This document shows, piece by piece, positions 22,838 to 37,800 of a DNA stretch of 64,000 bases. This DNA comes from Sphaeramia orbicularis. Its lineage: Eukaryota > Chordata > Actinopteri > Kurtiformes > Apogonidae. The stretch's first letter is position 1, and each line of letters opens with the position of its first letter. The translations under genes were made by a program, and so were the position numbers. The DNA lies in the NCBI RefSeq assembly GCF_902148855.1, contig NC_043978.1:32238686-32302685 (forward strand), read 5' to 3'. The notes beneath the pieces are model-generated. The model was given only the letters and a program-made list of their open reading frames with translations, ran no database searches and had not been told where the DNA came from.

Positions 22838-25800
22838 GTGAAGAAAGGTTAAGGGTGCTTCTTGACTACTTGGTAGTGAAGGAGCGTCTACTTTTGTGAC
22901 CACTGAGTAGAGGAGAGTCACACTAGCAAGTGGCCATGCATCCCTTTGGCTGTGAGGCGGAGACCTCACTTCAGGACCTGTTTGGCTACTTCAAGAAGTG
23001 TCTGCAGCATGGAGAGTGGGAGCTGGCAAGTGCTTGTGTGCCACAGCTGGTGAACTCTTCAGGAGGACTCTCAGAAAACCTGCAGGACATAATCAAAGCT
23101 ATTGTTTGTCATCCTTACAGTTTAAAGTGAGTCAGACTCCTCGTTAGAAGGATTTAGCCCTCATGTCCAGAGAAATTAAATGCCAACTATAAGCGGATTT
23201 TAACATCATTGAACCTTTAATCTGATAATTCATTGAGGTGGAGATAGTTTTCATAATGTAACTGAGAAACAACAATAAACGAAGGGATAAAAACAATTAT
23301 CAGATAATAATAATGCCTAAAGAATTACAGGGACTTATACTGATAGAACTGTTAGCATAGAGGAAGACAATTAAGAATAAATAACACAATTAAAATATAA
23401 AGCAAACAGATCTGCTAAAACAAGAACAACAGTCAGTCAAATATGGTGAAATTAAACATTTTAATTAACTAACCTAGATTTAAAAATGAAATAATACAAG
23501 GTTTTAGTCGGTTATGCTGTTCCAGGTTGTAATGTAATAAAGTCATTGTAACAGAGGTGAGTGCAACTGAAAGTGGCTTGTGTTAAATGAAAATGTCAAG
23601 CTTGTACAAGGAAGTAAGCATTGAGTAAGTACCTTACAAATATACAATTATGTGTCAGTCACACTTTAAAGAGAGGAATAACCCCCCAACTTTGTGTTAG
23701 AGCTCAAATTGATGACAGTTGTTGTAAAGAATAGAATGATGCTGTGTCTTAAGAGTTTCAGCTGAGGATCTGAAACTGTTAAAAAGTTGAATCAAATAAA
23801 GAAATGGCTTCCAGGTGTGAGATGTTTGTTCATACCAAAAACCTTAACCCCCTCAACACAATGTTGTCAGCTACGAAGGAATGCTTCAAGTCACGACCAT
23901 ATGAAGTATAGTTCCACAGATGCTGTTTATGGATGTAAACAATGTGTTTCAATGTATTTTTTTATAGATGGGAGTCTGTGGGCAGTCCACACAAACTGGC
24001 TTGGTATTGGCTTCAGGTCTTGGAGAAACGAACAGAGGAACAGGTAATGATATGACAAATATTTTTGTGTTGATTATTGCTTCTCTTTGAAAAGGCGGTT
24101 TCCAATGCTGATATTATAAACATTGTACTGCATATAGGCTCTTCATCTGTACATTACATGGCCTGTCTGTGCTGAGCTACTTCTGATAATGTGTTTCGTG
24201 TTGTGAAAACAGTACAGACAGTGTGACACAATGACTCACTCACACTTACTCTTTACTGCAGGTTTCTCCCAGCGTCAGAAGAGAGCTGGAGTTTCTGCTA
24301 CTTCTGGAGGAATTAGGGTCAGAGGGCATAGCAGAGACTTTTATCAAGGTGAATATTTCATTCATTTTTCTTTAAGAAAAGTGGTTGGTTAGGTTTTACA
24401 ATGTTGTAATGTTTTGCTTCATGATATAATTGCATGTTAAAAATATAATTATGTATCATAAACTGGCTGAGTTTAAGAAATATAAAACTTTGACAGGAGT
24501 TGCACCATGTCCTCTCACATCCCCATGCTGAACAAAAGACGCCAGAGGGTTTGAGGACAACCAATGCTGCTGTTGAGTCTTGTCTCCAAACCTTACTGGA
24601 GAAAAAGAAGCCAAGGCTCGCACAGTCCTTAGCACATTTCTTACAGGTACAGTCTGTCATATAGTTACCATAAAATAACAATTACATTGTATGAATTTGT
24701 ACAAAAACCTGAAGAAGTACATATGTTAATGTGTATGTTGTACAATGGCACATAAACTGATTAAACAGTTTAAAGGTGTAAATTTATGAGAAAAACCTGT
24801 ATAGCCACTGAGACTTAAATGGTAAATTTATACAAACAAACAAATTTATGACAAAAAAACCCAAAAATATTCTCTGAGGTTTTGAAGTCAAAGGTTTGTG
24901 ATAGAAAACTCTGAAATTCTCTGAGATCAATTTATGAAAATTGGAAAATATAAAACACACTTACTTGTATGAGGTGATAACCAGGACTTTGTGCATTGCA
25001 GCAATATATACTTTATTTATTTTTTTATTCATACCTACAGTGGCTCTAATGCTAAATAGCATGCTCAGTTGAGTATGTAAGTACGAATGACTACTGTGTG
25101 CTTTTAACAGTACTTGTAATAGTTTTCAGGATTTTTCTTTTTTTTTTTTTTTTAAGTTCATAATTGCAGAGTAACAAGCAAAGATTTGTCGACCTGTGGA
25201 TGTCATGTATGGAAAAACACAAACAAGAACACCTATTTATCTATTCCCCTTATTTTTCCCCTTCTCTCAGGGCCAGCCATGCGTAGAGGATTGCATTCTA
25301 CAGCACACATTTATCCAACATCTCATGAAGAAACTGGAAAAGCCTGAGAGAAGGCCAGAAAAAATGATGGAGTGGGTGGAGGAAATATACGCTGTATTGT
25401 CTGTGATGCCCTGGAGCTCAAGTAGAAGCAACGGGCAGTTTGAGGCGCTGTGTGAAGCTTTGTGGGCGTCCAGAGACGGCCCCTTGAAAGAGGAGAGGGT
25501 CCTGAGTTCACTGCTTCGACCACAATGTGACACACTGGTGTTTCTGTACTGCTCCACTGCTCTGAGGCTTCAGAGGGATCATCTTCTGAGGAGTGCACCA
25601 GAAACACAAGGTACAGGCTGTTTAGGTTGACACAGGACTTTGATAATTTAAAAACACTTTTAAGACAGTATGTTCAGTTTGATATGAGGAACAGAATTTT
25701 CCTACAGATTTCATGTCAATGTAACATCTCTTTTTAACCTGCTTCATGAAAGCACTCTTCCTTTAAATCAGTTCCTCCTGTGTTCTGCTTTTGTGGTCAG

Positions 25801-28800
25801 TTTGACTTTTATTTTACTGTGAAATAGTTGTAACAGTTGTAATGAGATCTGGTTTTCTGTGTTGGTTGTTAGAGAAGGCACATTACCATCACCTGCTCCT
25901 CTTTATTTCACTTCTGCTTTTGTGTCTTCAAAGCTGTGGCAGTTTGTTGGGTGTCTGATTTTTTTTTTTTTTTTTTTTGCATATTTTTTATCATAAAAGG
26001 CATTAGTTTTTTTGAAGTTGGGTTGTATGAAATGCATATCCATTGTCAGTTTCTTGCTACTTAGTGACCATCTGTATCTCTTGTCTTTCCTGTCTTGATC
26101 AACTGCCCCTTTCATAGCCCTTCTACAAGCAAAATGTTTTCAGCATAAAGTAGAGAAATTTTACTTAGTTTCTATCACTATTGAAGACAAATTAATGTGA
26201 AAGTGCTTGTTGGGTGTAGTTTTAAGATGCAGTATTCCGTGAAAATGTCAAATTCTATGAATTACATGAGAATGTGTTTCACTGTAAAAGGAGCCTTTAT
26301 TTATGATCTACCAGTTCTACTTTAAAACGGTGTACTTTTGAATACATGCACTTTGTGAGTTCCTTGTAGTGTAAAATGTACAAATCCTTTATGTAAACAT
26401 AAACCTATGAATATTTGTAATTACACAATCAGTTATCTGGAAAGCATCAGCCAACCAGCTGTTTTGTCATTTGTTTTCCAAATAATCTTCTTCAAGTATG
26501 CAATATTTATCACACTATCTCTGAAGCATTTTCCAAAATGTATTGTTTTAAGTCTATGGCTGCCTTGATTAGTTAATTGATTTTTATTAATTTTATTATT
26601 ATTTTATGTCTTTTAAATACAGATAGACCAACAACTAAGATCAAATATCAAATGATGTGTTGATGATGTTTCAATGTAAGTGATGTGAATTCGAAGACCG
26701 GTAGAAATACTAAATTAAGCATATATTTAAACTGATTTTGATTTTAAAACTTTTTTATTTCTAAAATACATTGTGCACTGTCCCCTTTCACAACAGTACA
26801 TTTTTACCTCCGCCAGGAGGTATTGTGATCACTTTGCTTTGCGTGTTTGTTTGTTTGTTTGTTTGTTAGCAAGATAACTCAAAAAGTTGTGGACGGATTT
26901 TCATGAAATTTTCAGGAAATGTTGATACTGGGACAAGGAAGAAATTATTAAATTTTGGTGGTGGTCTGGGGGGGGGGGGCAGATCTGTCTTGGTGGAGGT
27001 CTGCACTCTCTGGTGCTTTTCTTGTTTTTGATGTGGTGTAACACTAAAACTTTACAATTCAACACTTTGAAAAGAGCATCATTTTGACCTTAACTGCCAA
27101 TTGCACTCAGCATTCACACAGTTTTCTTTGCACGAACTCCAGAGATTCTCTACCTATGGTTTTATTTTTCACAGTTTCCTCTGTCTCCTTCTCAGCAGAC
27201 CTCCCTGAAGCAGAGAAACTCACCCTCAGTTTATGTTGCCACAAAGATCGTCCCTCCATTTGGAAAACCATCTATTTTGAGTGCCTTAGCAGTGGAAAAC
27301 ACTTCCTCGAACAAGTCTTGGTAAGAGAACATAATAAGACATACCTGTTATGTAAATTTGCTGTTCAAGAGAATAGCTGTTTTGTGCACACCTTAATTTA
27401 ATGTAATTAAGAAGTAACTGCATTACTATTTTTTAATTTGGACTGGATGGGCAGTTAAAGTAGCTAAGCTGCATGTGATACAGTCCACTAATGCAATAAT
27501 ATGGTTTGCTTCCTGTAGGTTACTGCACTTGACCTCATTAAACACGAAGAGTTTTCTCAGCTGAAAGATTTACTCCAGTTGGAGTTCCAGCCTTTGTCTC
27601 GTCTGCTGCTGCTTCTGGGATGGACTCAGTGTCGCAGTCTGAGTGCGGCTCAAACGTTGCTACGCATCCTTCATAGTGAGCAGGTAAGTCATTCACCTGT
27701 ATGTACCCCAACACCATGCTCTTTAAAGAATCCAGCATATATTTTGTGGAAAACTAAAACATCAGCCTAGTGATTAGTATCTTAATCCATCTGGTGCAAT
27801 GCTCCTTTAACACAATCTAAACAACCCTTTTAGGAAGCAGCCAATGACGCCGTTCTACAGGAGTTTGCTGGTTTGTTGTCCTCTCAGCTTGGAATTCTTG
27901 AATGGTGTAAAAACAACAATCCGTAAGTTTTCATTTTTAATTAAGGGTGCGGGAGACTTTTGTTACCAAATTTTCATCAAATCTGTTAAACCTCAGTCAT
28001 AGCCTAAGTATCATGAATCTGTAAGTCTTTCTGTGATTACTCACCTGAATCTCTTGCATTACAGTGAACAATTTTGAAGTGTCATCCACCGTAAACAAAC
28101 CATGTGTTTACAAACAGAGACAGGAGGTAATTCGGGCATCTTCTAAATTTTGTCGCGACATGCATTGTGGGAAGTGAAGGTTCGCACAGCCACGTGGCGG
28201 CAGGATGACAAAGCAACAAACATGACGCAGAAACGGCTGAAATGCGGAAACGGCTGGAGGAATATGCACAGAGGGAAGCGGAGCTCCTGCCGTTTCCGCA
28301 TCGTGTCTGTTCCAGCTGCCGCTACCAGGTGGATGTGCGAGCCTCCGCTTCCCCCAATGCACGTTGTGACAAAATGCTGAAGATGCCCGAGTTACCTATG
28401 GGCTCTGTAAACACGTGGTTTGTTTATGGTGGAAATCACAGAAAGACTTAAAGATTCGTGATACTTAGGCTATGACTGAGGTTTTACAGATTTGATGAAA
28501 AAATTGGTTATGAAAGTCTCCTGCAGCTTTAATGCCTTAATCAGAATTTGTTCACTTTAACTATATTTTTTTTTGTTTGTTTTTTTGGTATAGAGATATT
28601 TCCACTGAGGCTTTACTGGCACAGCTTCACAGTTTGGACAATCACTCAGCCCTCTACATTCTGCATTCCTTGACTCCTTTGGCTCAGTTTGAAGAGCACA
28701 AGATACTCAATCTGCTACAGCAACTGCCAAATAAATCAGGGAAAGGTCAGCATGGGCATCATCCTCTCTTTTATTGATACTAGACTAATAATACTTTTTG

Positions 28801-31800
28801 TTGTTACCTGGTGAAAAAACATTGCTTCACATAATCTTTTTTTTTTCTCTCTCTCTTGAAGAGGACACTAACCCTATCAGCAGCCTGAGCCCTGGTGTGC
28901 AGAAGAACATAGTTTTGTTCCAGGGATTCTGTGCCATGAAATATGCTGTTTATGCTCTTTGTGTGAATGCACATAAATACACCAGTTGTGCTGAGTGTGA
29001 GTCCAAGCAGCAGCATCAACCGCCGGAGGCAGAAATCAACCAAAACCAAACCTCAACTTCCTCAGAAGGTTTGGAGACTGACTTTTGTTTTCTCTGATGA
29101 AGTTTCAGCTTGATGACAGATAATGAATGTTTCCTGTCTGCTAATTTGAGTTAGCTGTTATCTTGATTTGTTCTGCTCTAAAGACTATGATTGGTTTCAG
29201 TACTGAGGGGAATTATATTTTGCAGTTTGATATTATAGAGCAACAGTGTTTTCTTCATGTGGTTAAAATTTAAAAATGTTTAAATATAGTAAAAGAAAAT
29301 TCCAAAGTAAAGGAAACACTACAGCATGTTACAGCAAATGTTAATTACAGCATGTTGAATTAAAGGAAACAAAATTGTAATTTTTTTCAAAGTACATTAA
29401 AATTACAGTATGTTTTTAAAAATTCAGATAATCTTTTTTGTACATGAACTACAGTTTATTGCTTCAGAAGGACACATTTTACTTCTTAAGGAACCTACAT
29501 AATACAGTATATTGATGTCCTTTTTTTAATTTTTTTTTTCTCTTCCCAGGATGCCATTTGCTCTTCCAGCAGTACCTGTCAGAATGCCAACTCTATCTAG
29601 AGGCCGTACCTGCAGTGTTTCGTCTGGAGCTTCTGGAAAATATCTTTTCCCTCCTCTTTCTGTCGAGTGCTGATTTTGCACTGCAGGTGCAAAAAGACAC
29701 AAACTCAAATCTGAACACAGGAAGTGCCACTCAGTCACAATGTTTATCAAATGCAAAGAATTCAAAAGTGGAAGCTGGAACCAAAGCAAAGACAGATGAG
29801 GCAGAAGGAAGCAGGGGAGATGATCAGACGATGCCTCCGAGTTCACCAGCAGGAGTTCCCAATAGTCACTTAGATTTAGGACACTTCGTCCAGGGCTGCA
29901 GGGGGTTTCTGGTGGATGTGGTAGCCATGGAGGGTTTTCTGAAGCTGCTGAAACAAGGGCTGGAGGGCATGGTTGTGGTGGGACAGCAGGATGGGGAGGA
30001 GGCAGGACGGGCACTGCCTCAGGATGCCGAGGTGGCGGAGAGCCTCGGCTGCTCGGTGACGGCTGAAACATTCGGGAGTCGTTTGCAGAGGTTGTCCAAA
30101 CGCACTGCGGAGGCTCAATGGAGGCTACAAATCATCACCAGCAATCAAAGCAGCGGAAGTGAGAGCTAAGCATATGGAGTTGACTTTACTTGTACTTTTT
30201 TACACAGTGAGTGCTGATAGAATTCATCATGTATTTATATCTTAATGGTAAATTAATTTACAGGTTCAGAGAGTCCTCTACCGATGTCAACATACACTCA
30301 TTCTACCACAACTTTGGGACGCAGCAAGAGCTCCAGCCTGAGGAGGAGGAGGCGACCAGGCAGATACTCTACAGAAAGACAAAACTCTGTAGAGAAACAC
30401 AATGGAGAAGTTAGCACAAGTGCATCAGGTGAGACACAAGAATCAATCTGTCTTCTCTCACTCTATACCATAATACACTAATTTGATCTGTTTAATTGGT
30501 CATTTTTGTTTTTTGTCAATTGTCCTACTAAAGAATATAGATAATTTCATGATTATGTGAAGGCTACATGGTAAAACACTGCACGAGTAACAAAGTATGT
30601 GTTTGCGTCTTAGACATTTTATAGCAGATGTGAGTAAGTTACTATATATGGTCAGTGGAATGACTTGGGCTAGTGATCAGGTCGCCTTTGAGAAATTAGA
30701 CGTACAGGGTGGGGAAGCAAAATTTACAATATTTTGAGGCAGGGATTGAAAGACAGTGTATGACCAATTAGTTTATTGAAAGTCATGAGAATTTATTTGC
30801 CACAAGAAAATTGACATAATAGAAAATGTTTTTATTCTATGTGTCCTCCTTCTTTCTCAATAACTGCCTTCACACGCTTCCTGAAACTTGCGCAAGTGTT
30901 CCTCAAATATTCAGGTGGCAACTTCTCCCATTCTTCTTTAAAAGTATCTTCCAGACTTACTAGTTTTGCTCATAGTCATTCTCTTCTTTCCATTATAAAC
31001 AGTCTTTATGGACACTCCAACTATTTTTGAAATCTCCTTTGGTGTGACGAGTGCATTCAGCAAATCCCACACTCTTTGACGTTTGCTTTCCTGATTACTC
31101 ATATGGGCAAAAGTTTGTGAAAAGGTATGGATAATAGTGTTAGGTATGATTATGACATCAATATATGTTTGGTTTCAAAACAACTGACGTAGTGCCTGCT
31201 GAGAAAAAACAACTAGATGTTCATTGTAAATTTTGCTTCCCCACCCTGTACAGTGAATTTTATTGACCTTCAAGGATATTCGACATTATATAGTATCTAT
31301 GCTTCCTCCCACCATCCAAAGACATGCACTGATAGGTTAATCTAAGTTGCCCATAGGTGTGAATGTGAGAGTGATTGGTTGTTTGTCTCTATATGTCAGC
31401 CTTGTGATGAATTGGTGACATGTCCAGGGTGTACCCCGCCTTTGCCCATAGGTAGCTGGGATAGGCTCCAGCAACCCTAGTGAGGATCAAGTGGGTTCAG
31501 ATAATGAATGAATGTATGAATAGTAATAATGTCACAATAAAATAGTCATTTATAAGGTAAAGATACTATACTAACATACATACAAATGTACTACACTAAC
31601 ATGTATACTGAACTACAAGGTCTTTGCAGCTTATCCATATAGAGACTGTAATCCTCTGGTAGAATCAGAGTGATTGCTTTGCTGGCATTTTTATTTCCTT
31701 TTTTATCTTTTGGTAGATGGTGGTGGAGGGACTACATCAGGATTTGTGGAACTGGAGGTTTGTCCATGCGGAGGCCCCCACAGCTGGCTCGTCCCTGCTA

Positions 31801-34800
31801 TGTTGTCCCCTCCAGAGTCTCTGCTCATGTCTTGTATCCGCCGAGGAAACTTCATGGAGGCACGTCAGGTGAGTGGCAAAAATGATCAAACAACTGCTGA
31901 TGTACTGAGTTTCTAAGATAATGGGACAATCCCTCCTTTTACCACCAGTATTATTACCACTACTAGTCCATCAGTGGTGGAAGAAGTATTTGGATCCATA
32001 GTTTAAATAAAAATGTTAATAGTAAACGTATACATTGTGAAATTACTCCACTACAGGTAAAAAGTCTGTATTCAAACCCATATTTTAGCAAAATTGTATA
32101 AGCATTATTAGAGAATTGTACTAAAAGTGTCATTATGCTGTAAAGTAGTCACTGATATGCTTTACTGTGATGTTTCTGGATTCATATTATCACTAAATAA
32201 TAGACTTTGTTCATTATACGTTGAAAATAAAGTTATAATTTAGAGCAAATGTAGGAGTTGTAGAGTCTACTTGGCTGAATAGTTTTTATTTGCTCTGCAG
32301 GTGTCTCTGGTTTTTGATCTGGAGGCTTCCACCTGCTGTGGTGAGCTGTTGTTCATGGAGCATTACAAGCAAGTTTTGGTGGAGCTGGGGCGGGTGGAGC
32401 AGAAGATGGAGAGCCAGTCTATGTCTTCATCCTCATCGTCTTCAGAGGGTCTGGGGTCAACGGCGGTGCCCGGCACAGGGAGGAGTCGCCTGGGGAGCAG
32501 TGGGGCGAGGTCAACGCTACAGGCCATCGGAAGCGCTGCTGCTGCTGGTGTGATATCTGATATTTCTGTATATATTTGTCTGCTTTCTTAACAAAAAGAC
32601 ATGAAATGTTCTTTAAACATATAGAGCACGATTTCTAAACCTGTAAAGAAAGCTGTTCTGTCTTGGTTTATGATTTAGACTTAGGTGACGAGGAGTAAAC
32701 TTGTGCTTGAGAAAAGCTTCATTTATTGATTCTTCATGAACTGGCAGCCAGAATAAATTCTCAGAATATGAAATATAATTTAAATTATAGATTTTAACCA
32801 TCTCTCCTTTACAGAGGTCTGAGCATATTTTTTTTAAGATCAGCATTGCAGTACTTTAAAAACAGTTCTGCAAACAACTATTTAACGAGGGACTGGACTA
32901 GAGAGTAAAAAGCCACTGTGCATCAATATAGGTCTTAGAATTTAGTTATCATTATGCATTTTCCCATTTTTTTCACACTTAAATTTACAGTATGTCCAAA
33001 TTGATATAAGATAATAAAAATATAATTTTTTAGCAAAAATATTAAATTGTCATAAGACAATCCGATGATCAGAGACTGCTGTATGCAATTATTCTGAAAG
33101 GCTGACACTATAACCGAAAATTTTCTCTCTATGGGCAGTGAAAACATGTTCTCAGGTCGTGTTGTAGCACTGCTGGAAATATCACATCGTGTCATTGTGT
33201 ATGCTTGATTTGATTAACTTTGAATAGTTTTCTGAAGAAATTTAAAATATATCACCCAGCTTAATGCCATGAATGTAAAGGTTTTGTTATTTGTTGATTA
33301 ATTGTTCCAGATGCCTGAGGCCTTATTAAAAAGACTGTATGTAGCTGGAAATTCACATGTTGACCTGTAACTGGATTTTATATTTGACCTCTGTGTGTTT
33401 TCTTGTAGGTGTTGCTTTCTACTCCATCTCAGACATAGCAGACCGTCTTCTGAACACCCCGGCTCACCCCATGCCCTGTCTGGAGGAGGGTTACTGGCTG
33501 AGCCGCTGCTCCTCAGACCCCTCTGGTCTCCTTTACACGCTGCTGGAAGAGCTCAGCCCAGCGTCTATGGCTGCCTTTGACCTGGCCTGTTGCCACTGTC
33601 AGCTGTGGAAGACGTCCCGACAGCTGCTGGACACAGCGGAGCGCAGGCTCGGCAGCAGCCTGGAGGACAGAGGTAAGCAGCTACAAATGTAAGGTCTGTT
33701 GTAGATGCTGCTGATCAGTCTTTGTGTCATTGAGATCATGACCAGTTAGAAATAAACTTTGACCTCATCATTTGCTTTGTATACTAGTGTTTGTTTTCTT
33801 TTTAATCCCTGTCTTTTTCACCAGGAGTAAGAATTGATCCTAAAGTTCCACACTCTGAGGGAATCTGTGGATTTCCTATGGTTTTACAACAGATCAACAA
33901 GATCCTCAATCATTCATCAACTAATAAGGGCTCTGTCAAAACAGGTGAGTGTAGATGTTTTTATTAGAGAGAGGATAGAAAGAAATACAGAAAATATTAC
34001 CACAAAGGTTTTTTTATTTTCCAATAATTACTTTATACTTTTAATCAGGTAATACATTTTTAAAAATACAGAATATTTAGTTTGAACATTTATCTGAATC
34101 TGCTAAATGAATTTTCTAACAAAAGATTTATTCTAAGAGGTTCACTGATTATACAGATATCTTTCAAATGCAAATTCAGTTTAATTTATATAGTGGCAAA
34201 TCGTAACAAAAGTTATCTCATGACATTTTACATTTCTTTGTCACTGATTTGTTCTTGATCACAGAAGTTGCTGGGGACGACCAGGTTTTTGCGAGTCCAT
34301 TTGGTTCCTGCATTCAGGAAGTGCTGCTGTGTTGTCACCCAACACTGAGTGAAGAGGGCATCGCAGCTCGGCTCAGTTTGGCTCAGCGTTTGGAGAACAC
34401 CCTACATATTCTGAGTACAGCTATTGACAACACAGGTTGGCACAATAAGAATTTTTTTCAATTATAGTAACATTTAAGTTAACTTTGCTTTGATATTTAT
34501 ACACATACAGCTAAACACTATAAAGTGCTGCAATTTCTCGGGGCTGTGTTCAAAATTTAACAGTAAATTCACTAGAATTATATTGTATAAAACCAGTGAC
34601 ATAAGTTGCAACAATTTTTTGATGATGAAGTCCAAGTGTAATATAATAATGATGTATGATGTTCCTTCTCCAACAGAGGGCACCATGGGCAGTGCTCTTC
34701 TGGGACTCCTGGTGGAACAGGCCAATCTGAAGCAGTCAGAGCTCGACAGTCACTCTGTTCGCTCAAGCATGAAGCATCTGCTTCGTTCTCTGGACCAGCT

Positions 34801-37800
34801 CTGCCCCTTTGAGCCCGATGGAGTTCTTGCTAGACCCGATTATGTGCGCAGTTTCGTTGATTATGTAAACACGCTGGCATCTGTACTGGTGCGCAGCCTT
34901 GGTCCAGAAGGTAAATGTGTTTATCAGAGAGTAGATATGATGGTTAGTGTTGTGTTTTCGGCCTTGTGTTCGTGGAAATTTCACCTTTAAAAACAGTCTC
35001 ACAAACAACGTAGTTAAGCTGCACATCTTAAGTTTCTTAAGAATTCTTGATACTTTCAAACCTCAACATCTCTCAGTCTTAATAATTCAGACATAATCCT
35101 AGAATAGTTTTACGTCAAACTACACCCATCATACCTAAATAAATCATGGAAGAAACTTTCCTGTGTTTCTTTTCATCTACATAATTGTATTCCATTTCTC
35201 TCCTTCTGCTGTTTCACAGACCAGAGCAGTGATGTGAAGCTTGGGAATCCACTGTTGGTGCTACTTCAGACTCCATCTCAGCTTCTGTCTCATCTACTCT
35301 TTGATAGACAAGTATCTCCTGACAGGTATCCATAACTGAACAATATCCAGTGTCTGATGATTATTAGTTAGTAGACAGGTTTTTTATTCTTCACGAGTTA
35401 TGCAGTTTGTGCCTCAGTGGCAAGTGAGGTGTTGTAGTGTTCTGCACAAAAAAATGCCACATGTAGATCTATAAAAACTCTGACAACTGCTTTCTCAGCT
35501 GGATAAATGGATGCTAGTAACGTGTGGATCAGCTCCACTGTCCCCAGAGTCTGTATGTTTCATCTACTCACCTCTACAAATTATTTTATTTCTAATTGCC
35601 ACCAATTCAGAGTAATTGTGTAATGTAAATATATTAATGGCATATGAATCGTTCTCTGGAATGCACCCTATGCTAAATGCCTTTCACTTGGAGCAGTAAT
35701 GCATAATGTTCTCCATGGAAGGTGCTGCAGTTGTGCATCTGATTTTAATTCATATTTTCATTTTTCATGAAACCACATGTATAACTTCAATTCATCACCT
35801 TCCTAAAATAATTGGCTAACTAATTTTTGTTAAAAAATTTCAGGAAACACAAAAAACTTAATCAGAAATTGAGTATTAGTTGATTTAGGCAAAAAAAGTC
35901 ATTTTTGTCAAAAATACTAATAAATAAAAGCACCTCACACTAAAACCATTGTCTTGTTTTGCTTCTTCTCAACCTGATGGAATTATTGTTTTGCAGGGTA
36001 CTGTCCTTGGTTCAGCAGGAGGGTTTGCGGCTCAGTGTGCAGAAGGTAGTTGTGCAGAGGTGCTGTGAGACTTTGCCCGTGTGGATTACCTGTCCAGGAG
36101 TTGAGAGGGAGATAACTCAGACCATGAAGGATGATGGAGTGTTTGGCGTTGCCAGTTTGTCTCTTCTGCTCGAGCAACATGCCAAAGAGCATATGTCAAC
36201 TTTGGGAATCGAAGAAACTGTGTCTGAGGAAAGCTCTGACTCCGAGGCTTCAGCGGAAGATTTCTCTGTCTCAGTCGCCAACCTCTCAAACTCTGCTTCT
36301 TCAACTTCATTGTCACTTTCTTCCACAAACTCTTTTCTTCTCACACCAACAGCCTTGTCTTTCCTGAAGTCTCGTTCCCCTTTACTAGCCATGCTGGCAT
36401 GTTTGACTGCCTGCAAAGGAGAAACTGCCCGTGCACAGTCCACTGGATGGTCTGGATATTTCCGCAGTGGTCGTAAAGAAGTTGTCCTTGATGGAGAGCA
36501 GATTTCTCGAGAAGCTGATAACCTCCTGAAGGAGTTCCCCATCCTGCGAGCCTACTTGCACACCATGGCTGAACCCGTCTTGGGTACAGCGTTAATCGAA
36601 GGGGAGGAAGTTGAACTCGGGTCAGTGGTCTGTGGGAAACCCCTCATTAGTCTCTTGCTGTCTGGACCTCAGGAAGAGGTGGCCCAGACTGTGGCTGCAG
36701 AGGCTTTCCAGCAAGCGCTCACCTCCAGGGATCTGAACCGAGCACTGAGCCTCTTGGAGCTGTATGGACAGAGGTGTGGCCAGGAGGGGGCACTACGAGA
36801 CCGCTTACTTGCCTGTGCTGCCTTAGAAGGTGAGAGAGAGAGGGGTAAACACATTTTATCTGCTATATTCCTCATGGTCATATATTGGCTACCATTACAT
36901 CTGCAGCACTAAAAGCATATTTAGAGAAGACTGTTGAACAAAACAAGCAAAATGAAGGGGTCACTATGGGCTTTAGGATGTGGTGTTGCTATTTGTTAGT
37001 ACTTTGTGACATTTTGAAGACAAACCAATCGTTGATACCTTTGAAAAATCTCACATCAGATCTTAAAAAAAGTCATATATCAATCATAAGTGTTATTTAT
37101 TTGTTTGTTTTCTTCATAATCAGATGGAGATGGAGGTATCGGTCAGCTCTTCCGGGTTCAGGATGCTAACCTGCGTGCCCACGTTGCCCTCCAGGCCCTG
37201 GAGCGCTGGCCTCTGTCAGCCTGCCTGGAGCTGCTCGAGTTCTGCCTTAATGATCCGACTACTGAGGCCGCACTGAGAACAGACCTGGAGCTCAAAAAGA
37301 AAGAACTGGAGATCTACCGTTGGGTAATTTTTTTAGTCAGGATTTCTTATGTAATTACTAGAGTGAAATTCTGTAAAAGGGAAGAAAAACGACAGCGTCT
37401 GCAGTTACCTACTTTTCAAGTTAGAATTTGCTTTTGGTTTCCTTTATACATTGTATTTAGTTCAGGTTACTTTTGTTATTGTGGTTAACGTGAGAGATGT
37501 AATTGTTGTTGGCTGCAGACTGCATAGACTGTTGTATAATCTGTCTTTTTGTTTGACAGATGTTGAATTTACAGCCTCCTTTGCCCTGGGTGAGTTGGCA
37601 AAAGTTGAGAACTGAATCTAAAACGAACTCGGAGTCTATGTTATCAAGGATGCTGGAGGCAAAGGTATGTGCACCTATGTCGGTCATGTTAAGTAACTGT
37701 CACATTTCCGAAATACCTACATACCTATACTTATAAAATATGATGAATCTGTTTCTTGCAGGAGTTTGATCTCTGTGCACAGTGGGTGGAGCTGTACCCT

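Larger units (their letters stand above)
22936..30428 (+). other. zfyve26: zfyve26 exons 1-12 (N-terminal scaffold)
   Basis: Exons: 22936-23126, 23968-24043, 24262-24348, 24497-24646, 25271-25610, 27175-27320, 27519-27683, 27834-27922, 28594-28745, 28862-29068, 29550-30158, 30264-30428. Conserved blocks include GEWELASACVPQL, LSRLLLLLGWTQCRSL, FQGFCAMKYAVYALCVN and LELLENIFSLL. Exon 11 (609 nt) holds an acidic/serine-rich stretch followed by LDLGHFVQGCRGFLVD. The donor of exon 10 (GTTTGG) and of exon 9 (GTCAGC) are weak. Confidence 0.92.

Noticed and set aside
29526-30071. 181-codon minus-strand open frame
   Set aside because: It is antisense to zfyve26 exon 11, whose GC-rich coding strand produces it.
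36117-36542. 141-codon minus-strand open frame
   Set aside because: It is antisense to the 833-nt zfyve26 exon 20.
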